From an uncultured Peptococcaceae bacterium (GTDB lineage Bacteria; Bacillota; Peptococcia; Peptococcales; Peptococcaceae), in contig CAKQDL010000025.1 of assembly GCA_934229395.1 (NCBI GenBank), forward strand, positions 1-26,833: DNA of 26,833 nt, read 5' to 3'. The notes beneath the pieces were generated by a model. That model saw nothing but the letters and a program-made list of their open reading frames with translations, searched no databases and was not told the origin of the DNA. The translations under genes and the position numbers were made by a program. Within the stretch, counting starts at the first letter, position 1; every line of letters starts with the position of its first letter. Positions 1 to 6,683 of this stretch are shown here, piece by piece.

Positions 1-20
1 GCGCTGGCTTAATTTCATAG

Positions 21-66
21 AAAACACAAAGAACCCCGTTTTGAGTTGTTTCAAAACGGGGTTCTT
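21..66 (-). terminator. Rho-independent terminator of the SLC13 transporter
   Basis: A perfect 16-bp stem (29-44 with 51-66, loop 45-50) lies about 50 bases past the transporter stop. On the minus strand it is followed by a T-rich run (complement of 21-30), which is the arrangement expected for an intrinsic terminator. Confidence 0.85.
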
Positions 67-114
67 CGACAGTCTGTTGCTGCCTCCGAAACGGAAGCAG
101 CATTTTTTATGTTC

Positions 115-1635
115 TTACATGCTAAATGGCATGAGAATGTTTGCAAGTGGCATCCCAACGAGTAGGAAGAGTACCAAAGAGAACGCGAAGTGGAAGAAAC
201 CTTGGATGTAGGCCTCTTTCTTACCCATTTGTGGTTCACCGAACATCAAAGCAGAGGTGTAGCTTGCTGCTGGTGTGGAAAGTGCCATGGAGAGGATGAG
301 TACAAGACCCAGGAAGAGAACGTATGGGTTGCCGCCCATGCCAGCGTAAAGTGGGCAAAGAAGTGGGATGAATACGAGCATAAGCACGAGGTTGTGAACA
401 ACCTGGGTAACAAGGCCCAAAACAACCAAGCTTGCTACGAGGAAGGTGGTAGAAGACATGTTGGTAAGCATTGGGGTAACAACAGCCATGATGGACTTCA
501 TGATACCGCAAGCTTCAGAGTTGAATGCAGTTGCGAGTGGTTCCGTTGCAACCAAGAGCCAAATGATGTTCCAAACAATACCTTTGGAAACGCCTTGCAT
601 GGTCATAAATGGCTTACCATCCTTCTTTTGCCATGCACAGAGGATGCACAAGCAAAGAATAAGCATACCAGTTAGGCCAAGTTTTCTAAGAATGCCAGTG
701 AGGAAGAAGGTTTGTGGCATGAAGGTCGGAGAAATCATACCGAATAAGAAAAGTACGAGAACGCCTAGACCGAATTTTTGGTCACCAGTCATTTTCACTT
801 TACCAGTGCTCATTTTTGCAAGTTCATCACCCAATGCGGCGATTTCTGGGAATTTCACACGGAAAACGAACTTGAGAAGAATGAGATAAATAGCGATGTA
901 AGCGATGGTGAAACCGAGCCACCAGCCAATCCAACCGAGGAATGGTACGTCGATAGCAGGGTTAAGAGCAATCATACCTTTCTTAAAGAAAGCAATTTGT
1001 ACAATGGAGCCAGCGTTGAATGGGAACACGAAGTTACCAAGAATAAACATAACTAAGATTGCAGGAATCATGATGGAAGCAAATCTGTTTTGCTTTGGAA
1101 GACCTGCCTTTTCACTCATGATACCAACCATGCTCCACATAAGAAAGAGACCAGCAAGACCGCAGTGAAGAATGAACATGAGGGTTGCTGCCAAGAGACA
1201 TCCAGCGATTAAAACGTATGGGCGACCGCGGAAGGCCTTGATGCCCATAAGCTTGTCAGCAATGTATTGGGTGAAAGAGGTTTGAGCGAGGGCTTCAGCA
1301 AACATGTAAGCCAAAAGAGATTGGGATACACTTTGGAAGGTCCAACCAGAAATAAAGAGATCATGAACGCCGGGAATGCTGTAGCCATTGCCTGTGCCTA
1401 GGGTATCTGCATAACCAGAGATACCAAGAGCGATGAGTGCAATCAAGCTAGGCCAGTCAAGAGCAATGAAGAGCCAACCATAAACAGCGCCTAAGAATGC
1501 GCCTAAAACCTTCATCCCTAATGGAGTGATTGCGGCGAACGGTGGTAAAAATCCTGTGCCAAATGTGATAAGTAAGAAAATTGCAATGTGTACAAAGTAG
1601 AAGGGACTTCTACCCTTTGTTGCTGCGTGTGACAT
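115..1635 (-). CDS. SLC13/DASS-family carboxylate (divalent anion) transporter
   Basis: This encodes a 506-residue, very hydrophobic inner-membrane protein with about a dozen membrane segments. The opening stretch, with FLPPFAAITPLGMKVLGAFL near residue 29, and the closing block (STPAASYTSALMFGEPQMGK, then a last helix) resemble SLC13/DASS permeases, which usually import di- or tricarboxylates such as succinate, malate or citrate with sodium. The exact substrate cannot be read from the sequence. The ATG is supported by AGGGAGGA seven bases upstream. The gene stands alone, ends in a strong hairpin terminator, and has a degenerate paralog directly upstream. The family call is fairly secure; the substrate is open. 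Confidence 0.85.
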   Translation of the reverse strand: MSHAATKGRSPFYFVHIAIFLLITFGTGFLPPFAAITPLGMKVLGAFLGAVYGWLFIALDWPSLIALIALGISGYADTLGTGNGYSIPGVHDLFISGWTFQSVSQSLLAYMFAEALAQTSFTQYIADKLMGIKAFRGRPYVLIAGCLLAATLMFILHCGLAGLFLMWSMVGIMSEKAGLPKQNRFASIMIPAILVMFILGNFVFPFNAGSIVQIAFFKKGMIALNPAIDVPFLGWIGWWLGFTIAYIAIYLILLKFVFRVKFPEIAALGDELAKMSTGKVKMTGDQKFGLGVLVLFLFGMISPTFMPQTFFLTGILRKLGLTGMLILCLCILCAWQKKDGKPFMTMQGVSKGIVWNIIWLLVATEPLATAFNSEACGIMKSIMAVVTPMLTNMSSTTFLVASLVVLGLVTQVVHNLVLMLVFIPLLCPLYAGMGGNPYVLFLGLVLILSMALSTPAASYTSALMFGEPQMGKKEAYIQGFFHFAFSLVLFLLVGMPLANILMPFSM

Positions 1636-1852
1636 AACGAGTCCTCCCTATTTTGACCCTTTGCGCGCTCTTGGGCCATTCATTACGATTTGATGAGTAC
1701 ATGCTTAGCATATATTATTTTTATGAAAAGTAACAGCACACTTTATGGTACGAATAATATTTTCCACAGTTTTTAGTTGTACCTTTTTCTAAAGTAAATT
1801 TGATTTATGCATCCCATATTTATCCGCACCACGGTAAAGGCGCTGTTTTAAC

Positions 1853-1888
1853 ACAAAAAAATAGTGAAGCAACATTGTCGTTTCACTA
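1853..1888 (-). terminator. Terminator-like hairpin after the decayed transporter copy
   Basis: A 7-bp stem (TAGTGAA 1862-1868, TTCACTA 1882-1888) is followed on the minus strand by seven T residues (complement of 1855-1861). It lies about 40 bases past the remnant's stop codon and fits a surviving terminator. Confidence 0.55.
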
Positions 1889-1926
1889 CAAAATTTATAG
1901 AACTACATTCATTTTTTCTTGTAACT

Positions 1927-2104
1927 CTACATGCTAAATGGCATGGGGATGTTTGCAAGTGGCATCCCTACGATTAGGAATAGTACCATCGAAAATACAA
2001 AGTGGCCAAAGCCCTGCATATAAGCCTGTTTCTTGTCCATTTGAGTTTCACCAAACATCTGCATAATATAAAGGACTCCGTCCCTTTACTACTGCATGTG
2101 CCAC
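1927..2104 (-). pseudogene. SLC13-type transporter remnant: both ends kept, middle deleted
   Basis: Reading the minus strand from 2104, the first 14 or so codons (VAHAVVKGRSPLYY) match the start of the intact neighbour (MSHAATKGRSPFYF). The sequence then jumps, in another frame, to MFGETQMDKKQAYMQGF and runs to a stop at 1927-1929, matching the last 44 residues of the neighbour (MFGEPQMGKKEAYIQGF and onward). About 450 codons between these blocks are missing and the join is frameshifted, so no transporter can be made. A GGGAGAA ribosome binding site before the start and a hairpin after the stop remain. This is a recent or ongoing loss of a duplicate gene by a single internal deletion. Confidence 0.9.
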
Positions 2105-2372
2105 GAGAAAATTCTCCCAAAAAAGTTTTATGACCTTTGCGCATTCGGTCACGATACGAGTCTCGCTTTGGTTCATTACCAGGATATAATATATTTATGG
2201 AAATTTTAAACAGCTGTAATTATACTCTAAAGATTTGTAACAAATTGCAATTGTGCTTAGTTTTTATCGAATGGCATTTTTCACTATTCTATCCATTATC
2301 AAAGAACATAAACAACTTTTTGTACAATCAAAACTTATCTCTCTTCTTTTTCCTCAGCTTGCTCTTGTGCAT

Positions 2373-2399
2373 AAAAAAGCGCCCGCATATTGCGAGCAC
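2373..2399 (-). terminator. Terminator of the DUF5662/MBL operon
   Basis: A 9-bp stem with two G-T pairs (2379-2387 with 2391-2399, loop TAT) is followed on the minus strand by six T residues (complement of 2373-2378). It lies 12 bases past the MBL gene stop. Confidence 0.75.
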
Positions 2400-2410
2400 T
2401 ATTCTTTAAT

Positions 2411-3319
2411 CTATAATCTTTTCCCGGTCTTAATATAATACTCGACGCCGCTTTTTACGATGACTTCTAGGGCGCCGGCGTCTACTAGGTAGTCTACGTA
2501 GATGTGGATGTTGCGTTCGTAGAAGGCTACTTTTCTTGGTTTGGATGAGAGCATTTTCATGACGGTGCAGGCTGTGATGACGATTTCGCTGCGGGTGAGG
2601 CCGCAGTCTATGGCGTCTAGGATGCGTTCGGCGCAGGCTTTGACGTCGCGGATGCATTCGTTGGCTAGGGGCTCTATGTCTTCAAATACGCCTTGGTGGG
2701 CGGCTAGGTAGCGGGCGTGGTGTTCGCCTTTGAGCTTTTCCATGGCTTTGATAGAGGCGGCTACATTAAAAAAGTAGGGGAGCTTGGCGTTTGAAATGTT
2801 TTTGCCTGTGAGAATGGCGTCGCCCAAATAAAGCACGTCGTCGGGGGTGACTATGGAGATGTGGTCTGGGGTGTGGCCTGGGGTGTGCACAATGCCAAAG
2901 CGAGCGCCGCAAAAGTCGATAGCGTCTTCGCTTGACTTAATAAGACGGTCGGCTTCTACGAGCATGGTGGACACGTCGTCATCGGCGGCTGGCTGCTGTG
3001 GATGGAGCATATAAAAATAATAGGCCTGCAAATTGAGGGCAGTGGCGGCGATGCCGGCTTCTCCGGCTGAGAGGGCCACGGGAATCTTGTACTTTTGCTG
3101 AAAATAACGATGGTTGGCGCTGTGATCAACGTGCACATGGGAGCCTAAGATGCCTACTGGGGTGAGGCCGTTTTTGGCCAAGGTTTTTTCGATGTCGTCA
3201 CGTTGGGCACGGAAGCCTGTGTCTAAGAGCACGCAGGTGGTTTCGGATGTTTTGTACAGCGGAATGAGCTGCCAATCGTCTAGGTACCAGGTGTTGCCAT
3301 AAGCTTGTTTGAGCTGCAT
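2411..3319 (-). CDS. MBL-fold metallo-hydrolase (glyoxalase II-like)
   Basis: This is a 302-residue cytoplasmic protein with a metallo-beta-lactamase fold. The zinc-binding signature HVHVDH is at residues 61-66. Further metal ligands are the His in PGHTPDH (residue 149), the Asp in YLGDAIL (167) and the His in AAHQG (208), in the usual order and spacing. The last 90 or so residues look like a helical/winged-helix tail (ITACTVMKMLSSKPRKVAFY), as found in several MBL hydrolases that use thioesters or similar substrates. The ATG has a GGAGAG site just upstream. It starts 10 bases after the DUF5662 gene ends, so the two are co-transcribed. The fold is secure; the substrate is unknown. Confidence 0.85.
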   Translation of the reverse strand: MQLKQAYGNTWYLDDWQLIPLYKTSETTCVLLDTGFRAQRDDIEKTLAKNGLTPVGILGSHVHVDHSANHRYFQQKYKIPVALSAGEAGIAATALNLQAYYFYMLHPQQPAADDDVSTMLVEADRLIKSSEDAIDFCGARFGIVHTPGHTPDHISIVTPDDVLYLGDAILTGKNISNAKLPYFFNVAASIKAMEKLKGEHHARYLAAHQGVFEDIEPLANECIRDVKACAERILDAIDCGLTRSEIVITACTVMKMLSSKPRKVAFYERNIHIYVDYLVDAGALEVIVKSGVEYYIKTGKRL

Positions 3320-3329
3320 ATCATCTCTC

Positions 3330-3866
3330 CTAACGATAAATTTTGAAATGTAAACCCTTGATGTATTTAAAGGTGGCGTCTTCGCCTTGGGTGGCGAGCA
3401 TGGTGAGCCATTCTTCTAGCACGCGGGCGGATTGTGGGTGCATCATGGTTTTGGCAAAGCCTTTTTCAAAGTATTCTAGGGGCTTTTCTTGGCTGTAGTT
3501 TTTGCCTTGGTAATTTTTGCTGGCTGCTACACGGTCGCAAAACATTTCTATGAGGTAGCGCGCTGGCATACGCACTGGGCCAATTTTGCGGCTAAGCTGC
3601 TTGTAGTCGGTCCAATATTCAAAATGGTGCTTGTTGCGCCCCTTGTGGTGCATCCATGCTCTAGAGGCGCCTTCGGTTTTGCGCTCTAAGGTGTTGGGGC
3701 TTTCGGTGCCTACATAATAGATGCAGCCTGGGATAAATTCCTGCGGGCTGTATTTGGACAAATCGTGCACCAGCCCTTGCCATGGAATGCCGGCCTTGAT
3801 GGCGTGGTCCAAGACCAAAAGACGGTGACGGGTGATGGTTTTAAAGTGTTTGATGGGATGAATCAT
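3330..3866 (-). CDS. DUF5662 family protein
   Basis: The 178-residue product matches what I know of DUF5662: a small, soluble, mostly helical protein rich in conserved His, Asp and Trp. Visible motifs are HDLSKYSPQEF (about residue 34), the HHKGRNKHHFEYW block (about 73-85) and MFCDRVAASKNY. The HDLSK and HH pairs are reminiscent of HD-type metal sites, but no activity is established and I infer none. The start is supported by CGGAGGAC seven to eight bases upstream and by a good promoter. It is the first gene of a two-gene operon with the MBL hydrolase. Confidence 0.8.
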   Translation of the reverse strand: MIHPIKHFKTITRHRLLVLDHAIKAGIPWQGLVHDLSKYSPQEFIPGCIYYVGTESPNTLERKTEGASRAWMHHKGRNKHHFEYWTDYKQLSRKIGPVRMPARYLIEMFCDRVAASKNYQGKNYSQEKPLEYFEKGFAKTMMHPQSARVLEEWLTMLATQGEDATFKYIKGLHFKIYR

Positions 3867-3899
3867 TTTTGTCCTCCGAGGGTTCTATCTTCTCATATA

Positions 3900-3928
3900 A
3901 GTGTAGCCTTTCGATTTTCTTTTTTCAA
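3900..3928 (-). promoter_or_regulatory. Sigma-70-type promoter of the DUF5662/MBL operon
   Basis: On the minus strand, TTGAAA (3923-3928) and TACACT (3900-3905) are separated by exactly 17 bases and lie about 35 bases before the DUF5662 start codon. Confidence 0.7.
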
Positions 3929-4025
3929 GACGTGGCCCTGCCATTGTTTTTTTGCTTGTCGATTATTTTTAAGGTTAGTTTAAGCCAAGGGCTTTATAAT
4001 GTATTTGTAAGATTCTTTTTCATTT

Positions 4026-4130
4026 GTACCTCTTTGGTACATCTCCTTTCGTGCACTTCTGTGCACACCTCTTGCTGCTAACCCCTTCTTGCAGCAAAAT
4101 AAAAGCAGACCGCCCCTTCGGTCTGCTTTT
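4026..4130. terminator. Tandem hairpins ending in a strong terminator downstream of the LtaS-like gene
   Basis: Four short inverted repeats follow each other: GTACC/GGTAC (4026-4040), GTGCAC/GTGCAC (4051-4066), TTGCTGC/GCAGCAA (4072-4097) and a 12-bp stem (4101-4112 with 4119-4130). The last has T-runs on both strands and lies 4 bases past the LtaS-like gene's stop, so it is a clear intrinsic terminator for that gene. The role of the other three is not evident. Confidence 0.8.
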
Positions 4131-4134
4131 TTTG

Positions 4135-6336
4135 TTATTCTTTTGGCTCTCCGCTTATGCTAAAGAGGTCCCACTGGCGATTGTTGTAATCTAGGAGATT
4201 GTTGTAGGCAATGCGCTGATAGTTGAGCACGTCGTCTTCGGCGCCGGCGCCTTCTACGGTTTTGGATGGCTCTTTGCCACGCTTCATAATGCTTACGCTA
4301 TCAAGGACTGGATACTCCTTATAAAGGCTTGCTAGGTAGCGCTGATACGGAGTGAGCTCGTTGCCGGCCACCTGCGAAACGAGGGTGGAGAGGTAATTGG
4401 CCGAGATGGTGCCCAGGTTTTTTTCTGGAATGTCGTAGTTGGCCCAAATGACAAACGGCGTGCGATAGAGCTTGTAATAATCCATATCGTCGTATTCGCT
4501 CTTTTCCTTGCCGAGGATTTCCTTATAAAAGCCTTCTTCTACAGATGGCAGGTGATCACCAAACATGACCACGATGGTTGGCTCCTTAACCTTTTCAAAA
4601 TAGGTGATGAGCTCTTCAAAGGCTTGGTCGGAATAATACACCAAGGAGAGATAACGGTCAAGGCCTGTGTAGTAACCCACGAGGTCTGTAGCGAACACTT
4701 CCTGATAAAAGTTTTCCACGCTTTCGTAATAACCACCATGGTTTTGGATGGTGACGTTAAACATAAAGTATGGCTTGGATTTATCGCGCGCTTCAAATTG
4801 CTGGGTGAGGAGCTTGAAGTCGTAATGGTCGCTCATGTAGTCGCGGATGTACACATTGCCGTCTTCTGGGTCTGTTTTTTCTACGGCAGCCATGCGTTCG
4901 GCGGCATCCATTTTGATGATGTCCTCGGAAAAATAATTTTCCAGGCTGGTGTATTTTTCAAAGCCGAGGTAGTTATAGGCACTTTCGCGCGACCAACCAT
5001 TTCTATAGTACGGATGGAAGGCCTCGGTGGTGTAGCCCTGTTGACGCAAATCCCAAGCGAGGGATGGTGAATTGTCGTGGATAACAGCCGAGTAGGCCAC
5101 GGCGCCGAGCGGCAGGAAGCGCTGAGCGTTGCCGGTGAGCACCTCATACTCGGTGGTGGCGGTACCGCCGCCAAAGGTTGGCACCTCTAGGTAGCCCTTG
5201 ATGGTGTTTTCTTTCATGCTGTTAATAAATGGCAGCACGTCCAAATTGGTGCTAAAATCACCCAAGCTTTGCAAATCGGCGAGGGATTCGTTCATCACCA
5301 TGATGATGTTTGGCTGTTTGCCACTGGCTTCATAGTCCGGCTTTAGGGTGAGCATATTGATGGCCTCATCACCTTCGGGATCAACGCCAGTTTTTTCGAG
5401 GGTTTCTTCTATAATATCGTCGGTTTTGCTGGCCTTGTAGCCCTCTGGCTTTTCTGGATACACATCCCTAAGGCCCAAGGCAAAGGCCATCCCTTGGCCA
5501 TATTTTTCGTAGCTTTTTTCTGGCTCCCAATGGTTGATGCTGTAGCTGTGGGCATTGATGTTGTTGGCGCTGTAACCACTATTAACGAGCACCAAAGCAA
5601 GCACCAAAGGAACAAGCCTATAGGCAATGGCGAACTTACGCGTTTGCACGCGTGGTTCGTGCAGCTGCATCCCAAGGGTCATCAAAAGCGCCGCCACAAC
5701 AGTAGCCGCTACCCAATAGGCGTGGAGCTCAAACACATAGTTTTGCGCCACATTGATGCCTGTCGCGGTGGACAAAATGTCCAAAGGCACAAAAGGTGTG
5801 CCGCGGAAAATCATTACAAAGCGCGTAGCCACAGCAAAGGCATAGCACGCTAGGGTGCCACAAAAAATGGCCCAGCGGCAGCGGCCTGTGATGAATAAGA
5901 AAAGTAAATAAATAACAGCGTAGGCCACCACATTCATGAGTATAATGTCTGTGTCGCGCGTAAAGGCTGCCTTGCCGTTAAAAAGCTCCACCATGTAGTA
6001 GGCCACAAAAGGCGCTACCACAAAGGTGAGTGCACTCAGCACACTTTCTACAATTGGATGAAAACGCACCCGAAAGACAAAGCCCAAGCCCACAATGGCT
6101 GCACAAATCACGCAAAAGCCCGAGGCGTTCCAAAGGCCCAAAAGCTCTGCCGTGTATTTGTTGAAGCCTATTTTTGTGCACAAAACCGCTGTAATCATAG
6201 CCATCATGAGAACAATACCTAAGCACGCCACAGGAATAGGCGCCAAATACAAACGCGCAAAGCGGTCCTCTGCTAAAAGTTGATCTTTAAAAAACCGAAG
6301 ATGGTCTTTATTTTTTACACGCAAATGAACTTTCAT
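4135..6336 (-). CDS. LtaS/sulfatase-family membrane transferase (copy A)
   Basis: This 733-residue protein has about five to seven N-terminal membrane segments (residues about 30-250) and a large extracellular alkaline-phosphatase-fold domain (about 340-690). The membrane part contains FRGTPFVPLDI (177-187), a motif shared with its neighbour. The catalytic domain has the metal Glu in MVMNES (350), the likely nucleophile Thr in FGGGTATTEYE (392), QNHGGY (531-536) and MFGDH (Asp594, His595), matching the known LtaS order of Glu, Thr, Asp-His. Family members transfer phosphoglycerol-type groups to build teichoic acids or decorate other envelope polymers. The frame stays open upstream to 6516, but ATG 6336 has AAAGGA eight bases before it and the upstream part is repeat DNA, so 6336 is chosen. 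Confidence 0.88.
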   Translation of the reverse strand: MKVHLRVKNKDHLRFFKDQLLAEDRFARLYLAPIPVACLGIVLMMAMITAVLCTKIGFNKYTAELLGLWNASGFCVICAAIVGLGFVFRVRFHPIVESVLSALTFVVAPFVAYYMVELFNGKAAFTRDTDIILMNVVAYAVIYLLFLFITGRCRWAIFCGTLACYAFAVATRFVMIFRGTPFVPLDILSTATGINVAQNYVFELHAYWVAATVVAALLMTLGMQLHEPRVQTRKFAIAYRLVPLVLALVLVNSGYSANNINAHSYSINHWEPEKSYEKYGQGMAFALGLRDVYPEKPEGYKASKTDDIIEETLEKTGVDPEGDEAINMLTLKPDYEASGKQPNIIMVMNESLADLQSLGDFSTNLDVLPFINSMKENTIKGYLEVPTFGGGTATTEYEVLTGNAQRFLPLGAVAYSAVIHDNSPSLAWDLRQQGYTTEAFHPYYRNGWSRESAYNYLGFEKYTSLENYFSEDIIKMDAAERMAAVEKTDPEDGNVYIRDYMSDHYDFKLLTQQFEARDKSKPYFMFNVTIQNHGGYYESVENFYQEVFATDLVGYYTGLDRYLSLVYYSDQAFEELITYFEKVKEPTIVVMFGDHLPSVEEGFYKEILGKEKSEYDDMDYYKLYRTPFVIWANYDIPEKNLGTISANYLSTLVSQVAGNELTPYQRYLASLYKEYPVLDSVSIMKRGKEPSKTVEGAGAEDDVLNYQRIAYNNLLDYNNRQWDLFSISGEPKE

Positions 6337-6683
6337 TTGGCCATTCCTTTCCTTTTTTTCGTTGTCCCAAAAAAGAGGGGTAGTCGGGAAATAGTGATTT
6401 TTAAAAACACGTATATGCAATAGAATAAGCCTTCTCCTTTTCACGAGGGAGAAGGTGGTTTTTTTACGTGTTTTTTGTAAAAAACTCGGATGAGGATGTG
6501 GTTTTGCGAACGGCACTGCTAATACGTCGTTCGCTATCGCTCACATTCCCTCATCCGTCACTGGGTCAAAAAGCGCGGCCCAGCGCCACCTTTCCCTCTT
6601 GGAAAAAGGGGGGGAAGGCTGTATCTATTCATTAGAAGGCTATATGTCTATTTTCCGACAGTCCCTTCAATGCTTATGAAGGT
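6337..6683. repeat. Palindromic MITE-like repeat, copy 1 (about 6376-6667)
   Basis: The space between the two LtaS-like genes is almost filled by one element. Its ends are an imperfect terminal inverted repeat: AGGGGTAGTCGGGAAATAG (6376-6394) and the complement of CTATTTTCCGACAGTCCCTT (6648-6667). Next to the left end is the family core (GATTTTTAAAAACACGTATA, 6396-6415), then a hairpin CCTTCTCC/GGAGAAGG (6430-6455) with a T-run, and ACGTGTTTTT (6466 on) that pairs back with AAAAACACGT. The interior also has a GACGGATGAGGG-type tract (minus strand, near 6560). No coding gene is visible in it. Confidence 0.75.

Larger units (their letters stand above)
1636..2410. other. Intergenic stretch with a decayed transporter copy
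   Basis: About 775 bases without an intact gene. The middle (1927-2104) is the remnant of a second SLC13-type gene, annotated separately. The DNA upstream of both copies is similar: each has a TTTTGACC/TTATGACC-CTTTGCGC block followed by TTCATTAC. The duplication therefore included the leader and probably the promoter. The open frames at 2137-2438 show no recognisable protein or ribosome binding site. Confidence 0.6.

Noticed and set aside
4018..4041. Short open frame on the minus strand starting MYQRGTNEKE
   Set aside because: Its ATG directly abuts GGAG with no spacer and it lies within the hairpin array; not supportable as a gene.
6337..6516. 60-residue N-terminal extension of LtaS-like copy A
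   Set aside because: It is translated from repeat copy 1 and lacks a binding site, whereas ATG 6336 has one.
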